Assembly: GCF_000297395.2 (NCBI RefSeq)
Contig: NZ_HF570107.1
Coordinates: 192,200-241,394 of the forward strand
DNA: 49,195 nt
DNA from: Micromonospora lupini str. Lupac 08
GTDB taxonomy: Bacteria > Actinomycetota > Actinomycetes > Mycobacteriales > Micromonosporaceae
Direction: 5' to 3'
Below are positions 24,903-33,921 of the stretch, piece after piece. The position numbers and the translations under genes were made by a program. Position 1 is the first letter of the stretch; each line of letters begins with the position of its first letter. Below the pieces are notes generated by a model. It was not told the DNA's origin and did not search any database. It worked only from the letters and a program-made list of their open reading frames with translations.

Positions 24903-25844
24903 TCAGCGGCGGCGGGCCCGCCCGCCGCGGGACCGCCTGGGGGCGGCCGGCCGGGCCGGACCGACCATGCGCTCGCGGACGATCTCCACCACCGTCGTGG
25001 GCGGGTCGATCACCCCGACACCACAGAGGTGTACGGCGGCCTCGCCGCCACCGAACCGCGCCACGACGTCGGCGTGTTCCTCGATCTCCGCAGCGGCGGA
25101 CGATCCCTTGAGCGCCAACAGCCGCCCACCCCGCACGGCGAGCGGGAGACACCAGGTCGCCAACCGGTCCAGCGGTGCGACCGCGCGGGCCGTCACCACG
25201 TCGCCGCTGATCGGTTCCCGGCCACTCGACCCGCTGGCGGCCTCGTCGGCCCGGCCGCGGAACACCCGTACCGACCTGGTCAGGCCGAGTCGCTCCACGA
25301 CCTCGATCAGGAACGACGTCCGCCGGGCCAGCGGCTCGATCAGGGTGACAGTCAGGTCGGGGCGCGCGATGGCCAGCACCAGACCGGGCAGACCGGCGCC
25401 GGAGCCCACGTCGAGCACGTTCGCACCGGTCGGAATGCGCTCGATCACCGCGGCACAGTTGAGGAGGTGGCGGTCCCAGATCCGGGGCGCCTCGCGCGGG
25501 CCGATCAGACCGCGGACCACGCCGTCGGTGGCCAGGATTTCGGCGTACGCGGCGGCCAGGTCGAGCCGGTCACCGAAGAGGGTCAGTGCGGCCGGGGCCA
25601 GCTCGGGCGGCAGCGCGACGTCCGACGGCGACGGTGTGCCGTCGGACGAGACGGCCGGGGACGGCGAACCGTCGGCGGGGGACGCCGGGGACGAACCGTC
25701 GGCGGGGAGAGCCGAGGACTGGCTGCCGTCGTACCCCGTCGGGTCGGTGTCGGTGCCCGGGGTGGTGGGCCGGACAGCGGACGGCCCGGACGGCGTGCCG
25801 CCCGGGCCGGTCACGGCGTCAGCCGTGGTGTCGTCGTGGGTCAC
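24903..25844 (-). CDS. rsmG: 16S rRNA (guanine-527-N7)-methyltransferase RsmG (GidB)
   Basis: A 313-aa class I methyltransferase that modifies G527 of 16S rRNA with S-adenosylmethionine. The SAM motif is VLDVGSGAGLPG (143-154), followed by TLIEPLARRTSFLIEV and the late motif VVTARAVAPLDRLATWCLPL. The catalytic part starts near residue 78. Before it lies an unusually long Pro/Ser/Thr/Asp extension with repeats of the type ADGSSPAS/ADGSPSPA, and the C-terminus is Arg-rich (PRRSRGGRARRR). ATG 25844 is the first start of the frame. A shorter form starting near residue 75 would match the usual family length of about 210-240, so the true start is uncertain. Gene order parA-rsmG-jag-yidC is standard near oriC. 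Confidence 0.93.
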   Translation of the reverse strand: MTHDDTTADAVTGPGGTPSGPSAVRPTTPGTDTDPTGYDGSQSSALPADGSSPASPADGSPSPAVSSDGTPSPSDVALPPELAPAALTLFGDRLDLAAAYAEILATDGVVRGLIGPREAPRIWDRHLLNCAAVIERIPTGANVLDVGSGAGLPGLVLAIARPDLTVTLIEPLARRTSFLIEVVERLGLTRSVRVFRGRADEAASGSSGREPISGDVVTARAVAPLDRLATWCLPLAVRGGRLLALKGSSAAAEIEEHADVVARFGGGEAAVHLCGVGVIDPPTTVVEIVRERMVGPARPAAPRRSRGGRARRR

Positions 25845-25848
25845 CCGG

Positions 25849-26472
25849 TCAGTCCGCCGGCCGCACGACGATGCGGCGGTTGGGCTCGACGCCCTCCGAC
25901 TCGCTCTCCACGCCGGACATGACGTTGACCACGTCGTGGACGCACTTGCGCTCGAACGCGGACATCGCCTCCAGGCGCACCGGCTCGCCGTACTCCTTGA
26001 CCTTCTCGACCGCGTTCTTGGCGACTGCCGCGAGTTCCTTGCGGCGGTTCGCCCGGTAGCCGCCGACGTCGAGCAGCAGGCGGCTCGGCGTACCGGTCTG
26101 CCGGAAGATGGCGAGCCGGGTCAGCTCCTGGAGCGCCTCAAGGGTGGCGCCGCGCTGGCCGACCAGATTCTGCAGCCGGGCACCGACGACCTCGACCACC
26201 GGACGGCCGCCGGCGACCAGCTCGTCGATGTCGCCGTCGTAGTCGAGGATGTCGAGCAGCCCTTCGACGTAGTCGGCCGCGATCTCGCTCTGCCGGAACA
26301 GGTCGGACTCGCCCACGGCCTTCTTCTCACGACCACCGGCGGTGGCTTCGGTGACGTCGCCGTCGGCCTCGGTCTCGTCGACCTCGGTGTCGTCGTCGCC
26401 GTCCACCGCGAGCGTCGCGGTCTCCTCCTCGTCCAGGGACTGCTCGGCGCGGGGGATGCTGGTCTCGGTCAC
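25849..26472 (-). CDS. jag: Jag/KhpB family RNA-binding protein (KH-R3H)
   Basis: A 207-aa protein with an acidic N-terminal third (DEEETATLAVDGDDDTEVDE), a KH-II domain at about 65-135 (YVEGLLDILDYDGDIDE ... VVGARLQNLVGQRGATLEALQEL) and an R3H domain at about 140-205 (LEAMSAFERKCVHDVVNVM ... ESEGVEPNRRIVVRP). Jag/KhpB proteins bind RNA and are linked to cell-wall elongation control; they are encoded next to yidC. GTG 26472 is chosen because GGAGATGAG lies just upstream and the resulting N-terminus begins MTETSIP; the frame stays open upstream over 146 more codons without family similarity. It ends 4 nt before rsmG begins, so the genes are co-transcribed. Confidence 0.92.
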   Translation of the reverse strand: MTETSIPRAEQSLDEEETATLAVDGDDDTEVDETEADGDVTEATAGGREKKAVGESDLFRQSEIAADYVEGLLDILDYDGDIDELVAGGRPVVEVVGARLQNLVGQRGATLEALQELTRLAIFRQTGTPSRLLLDVGGYRANRRKELAAVAKNAVEKVKEYGEPVRLEAMSAFERKCVHDVVNVMSGVESESEGVEPNRRIVVRPAD

Positions 26473-26684
26473 GGTCTCATCTCCGTACTCGCTCGGCCGG
26501 ACCGTCGGGTCCGCTGGTTTCCCGGGGGCCGGCGGGAGGTCGCCGGTGCCCACGGGCACGTCTGTACGGGCAGTGTCGCCCGTGACCGCGTCGTGCGCGG
26601 TCGGTTCCGCCCGGCGCCGGCCGTACGGCGGCTGGCGGTGCGGGGCGGGCCGCCGCCGGTTGCCCGACGACGGCCCGACGGGGG

Positions 26685-27677
26685 TCAGCCCTGCCGCTTG
26701 GCGGGGCGGCTCTTCTTCGGGTTGGCCGGCTTGGCGCCCGGCTTCGGGCCCGCCACCTTCGGCGCGGTCGCCTTGACCGGGGCCGCGGGGGCGGCCTTGC
26801 CGCGCCCGAACAGGCCGCCCGCCTTGGCGGGCTGCACCGGGCTGCGGGTGGCCGCGGGGGCGGTGGCCTTCTTCGCGGTCACCGGCGGCGGGAACTTCCG
26901 CAGCACCCACTGCTGCTGGGCGAGGGTGAAGAGGTTGTTCGTCACCCAGTAGATGATCACGCCGATCGGGAAGATCGAGCCGGAGATCAGCAGCGACGCG
27001 GGGATGCCGTAGAGCATCAGCCGCTGGATCATCCGCTGCTGCGGGTCCTCCGCCCAGCCGGTCTTGAGGATCATCTGACGGCTGGTCAGGTAGGTGGTCG
27101 CGATCATGACCAGGACCAGGACACCGGCGATGACCTTGACCGTGGTGCCGTTGGCGCCGAGGCGGGCCAGATCCTCCGCGGTGGATCCGAACTTGCCGGA
27201 GAGCGGGGCGGTGAAGAGCTTGGCGTTCGAGGCGCTGTTGAACTGGTCGACGGTCCAGCCGTAGATCGTCTTCTTGTCTTCCGGCTTGAACGGGTCGAGG
27301 CGGCGCAGCACGTGGAAGAGGCCGAGGAAGACGGGGATCTGGAGGAACATCGGAAGGCAGCCCATGAGCGGGTTGGCCTTTTCCTTCCGGTAGAGCTCCA
27401 TCATTTCTTTCTGGAGCGTCTCCCGGTCACCCTTGTGCTTCTCCTGCAGCTCCTTGACCTTGGGCTGCAGTGCCTGCATCGCCCGCTGGGACTTGATCTG
27501 CTTGACGAAGACCGGGAAGAGGATCACCCGGACGGAGACCACCAGGAAGACGATGGCCAGGATCCAGGCGAAGTTGGTGCCGATCACCGCGTCGACGGGC
27601 ACCCCGATGGCGTCCCAGGCGGAGTGCCAGGTCAGCAGGATCCACGAAATCGCGAAGTAGATCCAGTCGAGACTCAA
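26685..27677 (-). CDS. yidC: Membrane protein insertase YidC
   Basis: A 330-aa YidC/Oxa1 insertase. The protein has five or so membrane helices, with the conserved cytosolic helical hairpin at about 65-100 ([20 protein letters not shown]) and the stretches [20 protein letters not shown] and [20 protein letters not shown]. The arginine needed in the hydrophilic groove is likely the one in [14 protein letters not shown]. The C-terminus is a Lys/Ala/Pro tail, as common in high-GC Gram-positives. The start is TTG 27677, which overlaps the yidD stop (TTGA), implying translational coupling. YidC inserts proteins into the membrane alone or with SecYEG. Confidence 0.96.
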   Translation of the reverse strand: MSLDWIYFAISWILLTWHSAWDAIGVPVDAVIGTNFAWILAIVFLVVSVRVILFPVFVKQIKSQRAMQALQPKVKELQEKHKGDRETLQKEMMELYRKEKANPLMGCLPMFLQIPVFLGLFHVLRRLDPFKPEDKKTIYGWTVDQFNSASNAKLFTAPLSGKFGSTAEDLARLGANGTTVKVIAGVLVLVMIATTYLTSRQMILKTGWAEDPQQRMIQRLMLYGIPASLLISGSIFPIGVIIYWVTNNLFTLAQQQWVLRKFPPPVTAKKATAPAATRSPVQPAKAGGLFGRGKAAPAAPVKATAPKVAGPKPGAKPANPKKSRPAKRQG

Positions 27678-27967
27678 TTCGGTGCTCCAGTCACATCGGC
27701 ACGGCGGCGACCGCCCGGCTCCGGCACCGGGTCATGTCCACCAGGGTGGAAGGGGTGGCAGCGCAACAGCCGCCGGACCGCCAGCGCGGCTCCCCGGAGC
27801 GCGCCGTGCCGGGCCACCGCCTCCTGGGCGTACGCACTGCACGACGGGTAGAACCGACAGCGGGCCGGCAGTGCCGGACTTATCCACCGACGGTACGCGA
27901 TGATGGGCGCGATCAGCACCCTGGCACCTGTTGACGTCGGGCGTGTGGCGGTCGGGTCGGTGCTCAT
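27674..27967 (-). CDS. yidD: Membrane protein insertion efficiency factor YidD
   Basis: A 97-aa YidD. Family hallmarks are [20 protein letters not shown] (the YPSCS cysteine motif), [14 protein letters not shown] and [17 protein letters not shown]. The protein helps insertion by YidC. ATG 27967 overlaps the rnpA stop (ATGA) and the 3' end overlaps the yidC start, so rnpA-yidD-yidC are translationally coupled. The C-terminal 20 residues are a poorly conserved tail. Confidence 0.95.
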   Translation of the reverse strand: MSTDPTATRPTSTGARVLIAPIIAYRRWISPALPARCRFYPSCSAYAQEAVARHGALRGAALAVRRLLRCHPFHPGGHDPVPEPGGRRRADVTGAPN

Positions 27968-28380
27968 CGGGACCGCCTCTCCCGGGGCGCCCGGGCAACC
28001 GCGATGGCGGAGTCCAGGTCCGTGGCGAGTCGGCTGTACGACGCCTCGGCCGAGGCGGGCAGCGCCCGGACGACGAGGGTGCTGCCGAGGGGCAGCGCGG
28101 ACAGCCGCTCCCGGACCAGCGCCCGCAGTCGACGCTTGACCTTGTTGCGGACCACCGCGTTGCCGACGGCCTTGGATACGACGAAGCCGGCGCGGGCCGG
28201 GACGGAGGGCTGCTCCGCAACGGTGTCCCGCGCCGGCTCCGGCGAGGTCGTTGTGCTGGCTCCGGTGGTCGGCGGCACGGTCAGGTGGACCACGATCGCG
28301 CCTCGGCCGACGCGTCGGCCACCGCGAACCGCTGCGGCGAAGTCAGTGCTACGCCGCAGTCGCTGTGCGGCGGCCAGCAC
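27964..28380 (-). CDS. rnpA: Ribonuclease P protein component
   Basis: A 138-aa RNase P protein, the protein cofactor of the ribozyme that trims tRNA 5' leaders. It has the N-terminal [15 protein letters not shown] and the RNR signature helix [17 protein letters not shown] (70-86). A Thr/Pro/Glu-rich insert of about 25 residues ([15 protein letters not shown]) lengthens the loop before [12 protein letters not shown] 28380 is chosen because it sits directly before the conserved [10 protein letters not shown]. It lies 34 nt after rpmH and overlaps yidD by 4 nt, the normal rpmH-rnpA-yidD operon. Confidence 0.95.
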   Translation of the reverse strand: MLAAAQRLRRSTDFAAAVRGGRRVGRGAIVVHLTVPPTTGASTTTSPEPARDTVAEQPSVPARAGFVVSKAVGNAVVRNKVKRRLRALVRERLSALPLGSTLVVRALPASAEASYSRLATDLDSAIAVARAPRERRSR

Positions 28381-28414
28381 GACTGCCCACGTCCCCCGGA
28401 CCGGCCCGGTCGGC

Positions 28415-28552
28415 TCAGGCCGACAGGGTGGTGCGACCCTTGGCGCGGCGGCTCGAGAGGATGGCACGGCCGGCACGGGTGCGCATGCGCAGCCGGAAGC
28501 CGTGGGTCTTCGCGCGCCGGCGGTTGTTCGGCTGGTAGGTGCGCTTGCTCAC
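28415..28552 (-). CDS. rpmH: 50S ribosomal protein L34
   Basis: A 45-aa ribosomal protein L34: [21 protein letters not shown] then [18 protein letters not shown], almost the family consensus. GTG 28552 is the start; longer in-frame extensions are not conserved. It is the first gene of the rpmH-rnpA-yidD-yidC-jag-rsmG string running away from oriC. Confidence 0.98.
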   Translation of the reverse strand: MSKRTYQPNNRRRAKTHGFRLRMRTRAGRAILSSRRAKGRTTLSA

Positions 28553-29182
28553 GTCAGGCTCTCCGTTTTCGTACGCGCCCCGCGCGACGGGATCGCCGGG
28601 GTCGTGGGGTGGTCCAGGCCACCTCGACGGTGACCACGATTCGGTGCTGCCCTGCGGAGCCGAACCTCGGCGGTGCGGGGATGCGACCGCGGACAGCAAG
28701 CACCCATCACCCTAGCAGAGGACGAGAGAGCAGCCGCTCCAGCCTACGCAGGGGTGCAATGACCGTCAAACACCCACAGCGGGGGACATCGGGACGCGCC
28801 CGGGACCGAAGGGGCGGTTTTCGCTGATGCCGACAAGGCCGCTGCCGCGTCGCCGGTTGATGGGGCAGGGACAACGCTGTTACCGTGCCCGATTGCGGTG
28901 AGCGTCGGAAGCTCCGGTCGTCGCGCGCAGGCAAGACCGGACACGCTGGTGAATCGTTCGGCACGGTGAACCCGCTTCAGCGCACGTCCAGGCAGGGGGC
29001 AGGTCCCACCCGCGCCCGGCGGGCGGCCACAATCGGTCGGTACACAGGCTGTGGATAACCTGTGGACGACCGCTGGTCAGCTGTCCGGGTGGGTGATGTT
29101 CCACCCGCGCACGCGGCGGGCCCGGGACGGCCCGCTGGCAGACAGCGGCGGCCGGGAGCAGAGGCGAGGGGGTGGCACGACG
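28553..29182. promoter_or_regulatory. rpmH-dnaA divergent intergenic region
   Basis: A 630-bp gap carrying the promoters of rpmH (minus) and dnaA (plus). Near the dnaA end are TGTGGATAA (29050-29058), an exact DnaA box, and TGTGGACGA (29061-29069), a weaker one. Both lie about 115-130 bp before the dnaA start and suit autoregulation by DnaA. I see no gene or strong promoter consensus in the rest. Confidence 0.6.
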
Positions 29183-31030
29183 GTGGCCGGTACGACCGAC
29201 CTTGCCGCGGTGTGGTTGGCGGCGACCGACGAGCTCGCCGACGAGATCATCTCCGCCCAGCAGCGTGCCTATCTCCGGTTGACCCGACTCCGGGCGATCG
29301 TCGAGGACACCGCGCTGCTCTCCGTACCGGACGCGTTCACCCGGGACGTGATCGAGTCCCGGCTCCGCCCGGCGATCACCGAGGCGCTGACCCGCCGGCT
29401 CGGCCGGCCGATCCAGGTGGCCGTGACCGTGCGGGTGGCCGAGGACGCCACCGGACGCCCGGCCGGCACCGTCTACCGCAGTACCCCGGAGCCGGGGCTG
29501 CTGGACGTCGAGGGTCCGCCGTCCGGCCCGCTCGGCGACGAGTACACCGGGCGCCCCCCGGCCGACGAGTACACCGGGCGACCCGCCGCCGACGAGGCCA
29601 TCGGTGAGCAGCAGCGCCCACCCGCGACCGCCGTACCGCCGGCGCCGGCGGGTCCGCCTCCCGCGTCGGCCGTCGACGGACACCGGTCCGGCCTGATCCC
29701 GGCCAGCCGGGACGGGCAGGAGGCCCTCTTCAGCGCGGCCTTCGTCGAGCCGATGCGATCGCCCCGACCGGCGCCCGAGCGGCGCGGGTACGACGAACAG
29801 GCGGCCCGCCTCGACCCGCCAGGCCCCGACACCCGGCCCTACGAGCCCCGCTACCGCGAGGACGCCGCGTCACCCCGGGACCAGCACGTGATCCGTTCGC
29901 TGCCCCGCGACGGTGCGACGGACAGCGGTCCGGGGCGCAGTGCGGTGGACCACCGGGCGGGCGGCCGCGACGACCGCCGGCTGCCCGGCACCGACACCGG
30001 CGGCAACCGGCTGAACCCGAAGTACATGTTCGAGACGTTCGTCATCGGCTCGTCGAACAGGTTCGCCCACGCGGCGAGCGTGGCGGTGGCCGAGTCGCCG
30101 GCGAAGGCGTACAACCCGCTGTTCATCTACGGGCACTCCGGGTTGGGCAAGACGCACCTGCTGCACGCCATCGGGCACTACGCCACGACGCTCGGCAACG
30201 CCCGATCGGTGCGGTACGTCTCGACCGAGGAGTTCACCAACGACTTCATCAACTCGCTCCGGGACGACAAGACCAGCGCGTTCCAGCGGCGCTACCGCGA
30301 CGTCGACATCCTGCTGATCGACGACATCCAGTTCCTGGAGAACCGCGAGCGTACGCAGGAGGAGTTCTTCCACACCTTCAACACCCTGCACAACGCCAAC
30401 AAGCAGATCGTGATCACCTCGGACCGGTCGCCGCGTCAGCTCGCCACCCTGGAGGACCGGATGCGAACCCGGTTCGAGTGGGGACTGCTGGCCGACATCC
30501 AGCCGCCGGACCTGGAGACCCGGATCGCGATCCTGCAGAAGAAGGCGGCGCAGGAGCGGATGTACGCCCCGCCGGACGTGCTGGAGTTCATCGCCTCCCG
30601 GGTGTCGAACTCGATCCGGGAACTGGAAGGCGCGCTGATCCGGGTGACGGCGTTCGCCAGCCTGACCCGGTCGACAGTCGAACTGTCCCTGGCCGAGGAG
30701 GTGCTCCGGGACTTCATGCCCGACGGCGCCGGGCCGGAGATCAACGCCGACCAGATCATGGCCTCCACTGCCGACTACTTCGGGGTGAGCCTGGAGGACC
30801 TGCGTGGCCAGTCCCGCTCCCGGGTGCTTGTCAACGCCCGTCAGGTGGCCATGTACCTCTGTCGGGAGCTGACCGAGTTGTCGCTGCCACGGATCGGGCA
30901 GGCGTTCGGCGGCCGGGACCACACCACTGTCATGCACGCGGACCGCAAGATCCGCCAGCAGATGGCCGAGCGGCGCTCGCTGTACAACCAGATCGCCGAG
31001 CTGACGAACCGGATCAAGCAGAACACCTGA
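29183..31030 (+). CDS. dnaA: Chromosomal replication initiator protein DnaA
   Basis: A 615-aa DnaA. Domain I (about 1-88) is the helicase/DiaA interaction region. A long, Pro/Asp/Arg-rich domain II spans about 89-275, as in Streptomyces, and includes a short tandem repeat (DEYTGRPPA / DEYTGRPAA). The AAA+ domain has Walker A GHSGLGKT (317-324) and Walker B LLIDDIQ (377-383). Domain IV ends with the DNA-binding signature [15 protein letters not shown] (from residue 576). GTG 29183 is chosen because family similarity starts there ([20 protein letters not shown]) and AGGGGG lies about 10 nt before; the 44 codons upstream contain the DnaA boxes. A T-tailed hairpin follows the gene. Confidence 0.97.
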   Translation: MAGTTDLAAVWLAATDELADEIISAQQRAYLRLTRLRAIVEDTALLSVPDAFTRDVIESRLRPAITEALTRRLGRPIQVAVTVRVAEDATGRPAGTVYRSTPEPGLLDVEGPPSGPLGDEYTGRPPADEYTGRPAADEAIGEQQRPPATAVPPAPAGPPPASAVDGHRSGLIPASRDGQEALFSAAFVEPMRSPRPAPERRGYDEQAARLDPPGPDTRPYEPRYREDAASPRDQHVIRSLPRDGATDSGPGRSAVDHRAGGRDDRRLPGTDTGGNRLNPKYMFETFVIGSSNRFAHAASVAVAESPAKAYNPLFIYGHSGLGKTHLLHAIGHYATTLGNARSVRYVSTEEFTNDFINSLRDDKTSAFQRRYRDVDILLIDDIQFLENRERTQEEFFHTFNTLHNANKQIVITSDRSPRQLATLEDRMRTRFEWGLLADIQPPDLETRIAILQKKAAQERMYAPPDVLEFIASRVSNSIRELEGALIRVTAFASLTRSTVELSLAEEVLRDFMPDGAGPEINADQIMASTADYFGVSLEDLRGQSRSRVLVNARQVAMYLCRELTELSLPRIGQAFGGRDHTTVMHADRKIRQQMAERRSLYNQIAELTNRIKQNT

Positions 31031-31056
31031 GCCGTACGCCACACGACACAGCGGAC

Positions 31057-31092
31057 ACGCCCGGCCGGATCTTCGGCCGGGCGTTCTTTTTT
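31057..31092 (+). terminator. Rho-independent terminator after dnaA
   Basis: An 11-bp stem, ACGCCCGGCCG (31057-31067) with CGGCCGGGCGT (31074-31084), has a 6-nt loop and is followed by TTCTTTTTT. It is the most canonical intrinsic terminator in the window and separates dnaA transcription from oriC. Confidence 0.92.
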
Positions 31093-31450
31093 CGTCTCCG
31101 ACGGGCCTCGGCTCGACTCGCACGGTGGCTCCGACGGGCCTCGGTTCGCCTCCTGGAGTGGCTTCGGCTTGACCCTCGACATGGTGCAGACCACAGGATC
31201 AACGCCGTGTCCACCTCGATACTCACTCGTTGTCCACAGCTCGTTATCCACCGTCGGTGGATAACTACGGTCCGTCCTCCGCCAGTTACCCACAGGCTGT
31301 GGAGAAACCCTGTGTACGACGCTGTGGACGGCTGGGGACAACGACGAGGTTGTCCACCGATGACCGTCGACCTGTGTACGAGCTGTTGAAGGTTCTGGGG
31401 ACAACGGCAATGTGATCTTCTCCGTCGTCCACAGGCATGGGGAGAAAGTC

Positions 31451-31491
31451 GGTGGATTACCGGTGGACAACCGGTGGACAACGGTGGACAA
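31451..31491. promoter_or_regulatory. Helically phased DnaA-box array in oriC
   Basis: Four same-orientation boxes, GGTGGATTA (31451), GGTGGACAA (31462), GGTGGACAA (31473) and GGTGGACAA (31483), are spaced 11, 11 and 10 bp, i.e. one DNA turn apart on the same face. Such phasing suits cooperative DnaA filament loading (inference). Confidence 0.7.
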
Positions 31492-31625
31492 CTGGCCGCC
31501 GTCGCCGGGCTGTGGACACACGAGGCGGTTGTACCCCCGGTTCTCCACAGCCAACTCACCGGTGGATAACCTGTCTGACCTGCGCAAACCCGAGTTCTCC
31601 ACAGTTTGCACAGGTGCGATGAAGA

Positions 31626-31670
31626 CGATGGGTTATCTCTTCTAAGAGAACAAAAACCAATCATCACCGT
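31626..31670. promoter_or_regulatory. Candidate DNA-unwinding element
   Basis: This stretch beside the box array is the most AT-rich of oriC and contains the inverted repeat TCTCTT-CT-AAGAGA (31636-31649) and an A run at 31652-31656. Its position between the boxes and dnaN suits a DUE. Assigned on composition alone. Confidence 0.5.
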
Positions 31671-31857
31671 TGGGCTTTCTGTGGATCGTGCCGAACGCTG
31701 CCGGACAGGCCGGTCAGCATCGACACGATCCACGGGGTCGGGCGCACAGCCGATATCCCCGCGCCCTAAGGTGCGATGGGTACCCGCACGGTCGGGCGGG
31801 ACGGTAGGCAGCGGTCGGCATGAGAGAGTTGTCGCTGACGTCGACGCGGAGGCATTG

Positions 31858-32992
31858 ATGAAGTTCCGAGTGGAGCGCGACGCGCTCGCCGAGGCCGTGG
31901 CCTGGACCGCGAAGAGCCTGCCGAACCGGCCATCCGTACCGGTGCTCGCCGGGGTGATGCTCCGCGTCACCGACGGCAACCTGCGGGTCTCCGGTTTCGA
32001 CTACGAGGTCTCCAGTCAGGTGACAGTCGAGGTGCAGGGTGACGCCGACGGAGCGGCGCTGGTCTCCGGCCGCCTGCTCGCCGAGATCACCAAGGCGCTG
32101 CCGGCCAAGCCGGTCGACATCGCCGCGGTCGGCGCCCACCTCGAGCTGGTCTGCGGCAGCGCCCGGTTCACCCTGCCCACCATGCCGGTGGAGGACTACC
32201 CCGCCCTGCCCGAGATGCCGCAGAGCGCCGGCACCGTCGACGCCGCGGCGTTCGCCACCGCCGTCTCCCAGGTGGCCATCGCCGCCGGCCGTGACGAGAC
32301 GCTGCCGATGATGACCGGCGTCCGCGTCGAGCTCTCCGGCAGCACGCTGTCGATGCTCGCCACCGACCGCTACCGGCTGGCGCTGCGCGAGATCCAGTGG
32401 TCGCCAGACCGACCCCGACGTCAGCATCAACGCCCTGGTCCCGGCCCGCACCCTGAACGACACCGCCAAGGCGCTCGGCCCGCTGGGCGGCGAGGTCACC
32501 CTCGCCCTCGCCCAGGGCGCGGCCGGCGAGGGCATGGTCGGCCTCGCCGGTGGCACCCGTCGCACCACCAGCCGGCTGCTCGACGGCGCCAACTACCCGC
32601 CGGTGCGCTCGCTCTTCCCGGCCACCCACAACGCCGAGGCCCGGGTGTCGGTCAGCACCCTGATCGAGGTCGTCAAGCGGGTCGCCCTGGTCGCCGAGCG
32701 CACCACCCCGGTGCTGCTCAGCTTCAGCGCCGACGGGCTGGTGGTCGAGGCCGGCGGCTCCGAGGAGGCACGGGCCAGCGAGGCGATGGAGGCCACCTTC
32801 ACCGGTGACGCGCTGACCATCGGCTTCAACCCGCAGTACCTCATCGACGGCCTGGCAAACCTGGGCGCACAGACCGCCGTGCTGTCGTTCGTCGACGCCT
32901 TCAAACCCGCGGTGATCTCACCCGCCGGCGAGGATGGCGAGGCCATTCCGGGGTATCGGTACCTCATCATGCCGATCCGCGTGTCTCGCTGA
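31858..32992 (+). pseudogene. dnaN: DNA polymerase III sliding clamp DnaN, frameshifted as read
   Basis: The beta clamp encircles DNA and tethers polymerase III. The first part (31858 to about 32406, frame 1: MKFRVERDALAEAVAWTAKS ... RYRLALREIQWSP) and the second part (about 32408-32992, frame 2: TDPDVSINALVPARTLN ... YRYLIMPIRVSR) together make one complete 377-residue clamp once a single extra base at 32406/32407 is removed. ATG 31858 has GGAGG 5 nt upstream. dnaN is essential and has no second copy here, so a sequence error is the most likely cause; real inactivation is very unlikely. The flanking genes dnaA and gnd are intact. The frameshift sits in TGGTCGCCAG, nearly the same sequence as the gyrA frameshift. 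Confidence 0.9.
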
Positions 32993-33032
32993 TCGCGCCC
33001 AGCAACACCCAGAACCACGGAGGTAGGAACAG

Positions 33033-33905
33033 ATGCAGCTCGGCCTGGTAGGACTCGGCCGGATGGGCGGCAACATGCGCGAGCGGTTGCGGGCTGCCGG
33101 CCACGAGGTGGTCGGGTTCGATCACAACCCGCAGCTGAGCGACGCGGCGAGCCTCGCCGAGCTGGCGCAGAAGCTCGAATCGCCGCGCGCCGTCTGGGTC
33201 ATGGTGCCCGCCGGCGTCACCGACGCCACGATCGACGAACTCGCCGAGGTGCTCGGCGACGGCGACCTCATCATCGACGGCGGCAACTCGCGCTTCAGCG
33301 ATGACGCTCCGCGGGCCGAGCGGTTGCACGAGCGTGGCATCGGCTACCTGGACGTCGGCGTCTCCGGCGGCGTCTGGGGCCGGCAGAACGGCTACGGGCT
33401 GATGGTCGGCGGCGCCCAGGAACACGTGGACCGGCTCATGCCGATCTTCCAGGCGCTCAAGCCGGAGGGCGAGTTCGGTTTCGTGCACGCGGGCCCCGTC
33501 GGCGCCGGCCACTACTCGAAGATGGTGCACAACGGCATCGAGTACGGCCTCATGCACGCCTACGCCGAGGGCTACGAGCTGATGGCCGCGTCGGAGCTGG
33601 TGACGAACGTGCCGGGCGTCATCAAGTCCTGGCGCGAGGGCACAGTGGTGCGCTCCTGGCTGCTCGACCTGCTGGACCGCGCCCTCGACGAGGACCCGGA
33701 GCTGGCCGACCTGAGCGGCTACACCGAGGACACCGGCGAGGGTCGCTGGACCGTCGACGAGGCGGTCCGGCTCGCCGTGCCGCTGAACGTCATCACCGCC
33801 TCCCTGTTCGCCCGGTTCGCCTCCCGGCAGGACGACTCACCCGCCATGAAGGCCGTCTCCGCGCTGCGCCAGCAGTTCGGTGGCCACGCCGTCCACAAGC
33901 GCTGA
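33033..33905 (+). CDS. gnd: 6-phosphogluconate dehydrogenase, decarboxylating (short, GndA type)
   Basis: A 290-aa short 6-phosphogluconate dehydrogenase family member. It has the Rossmann motif [12 protein letters not shown] (4-15), the substrate-binding [20 protein letters not shown], and the catalytic helix [19 protein letters not shown] with Lys and Asn. The enzyme oxidises 6-phosphogluconate to ribulose-5-phosphate in the pentose phosphate pathway; the short class often prefers NAD. Placement between dnaN and recF is typical for actinomycetes, and an AGGT-type ribosome site (GGAGGTAGGAAC) precedes ATG 33033. The C-terminus ([15 protein letters not shown]) is that of the family. Confidence 0.95.
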   Translation: MQLGLVGLGRMGGNMRERLRAAGHEVVGFDHNPQLSDAASLAELAQKLESPRAVWVMVPAGVTDATIDELAEVLGDGDLIIDGGNSRFSDDAPRAERLHERGIGYLDVGVSGGVWGRQNGYGLMVGGAQEHVDRLMPIFQALKPEGEFGFVHAGPVGAGHYSKMVHNGIEYGLMHAYAEGYELMAASELVTNVPGVIKSWREGTVVRSWLLDLLDRALDEDPELADLSGYTEDTGEGRWTVDEAVRLAVPLNVITASLFARFASRQDDSPAMKAVSALRQQFGGHAVHKR

Positions 33906-33908
33906 GCG

Positions 33909-33917
33909 GTATCCACA
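33909..33917 (+). promoter_or_regulatory. DnaA-box-like nonamer at the recF start
   Basis: GTATCCACA lies 5 nt before the recF GTG start, one mismatch from TTATCCACA. Single and isolated, so possibly chance. Confidence 0.3.
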
Positions 33918-33921
33918 CCCT

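Larger units (their letters stand above)
31031..31857. other. oriC: Chromosomal replication origin oriC
   Basis: The 827-bp dnaA-dnaN gap has some twenty DnaA-box-like nonamers on both strands between 31207 and 31603. The best are TTGTCCACA (31230), TTATCCACC (31244), its mirror GGTGGATAA (31256), TTGTCCACC (31350), TCGTCCACA (31425), GGTGGACAA (31462, 31473, 31483), TTCTCCACA (31541, 31595) and GGTGGATAA (31561). An AT-richer stretch at about 31625-31670 near dnaN could be the unwinding element. Mixed box quality and number match actinomycete origins. Confidence 0.95.

Noticed and set aside
27880..27888. TTATCCACC DnaA-like nonamer
   Set aside because: Lies inside the conserved yidD coding sequence and is explained by its codons. 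Single and not consensus.
32398..32410. Programmed ribosomal frameshift in dnaN
   Set aside because: No slippery heptamer or following structure is evident, and a +1 event is not known for dnaN. Sequence error is simpler.
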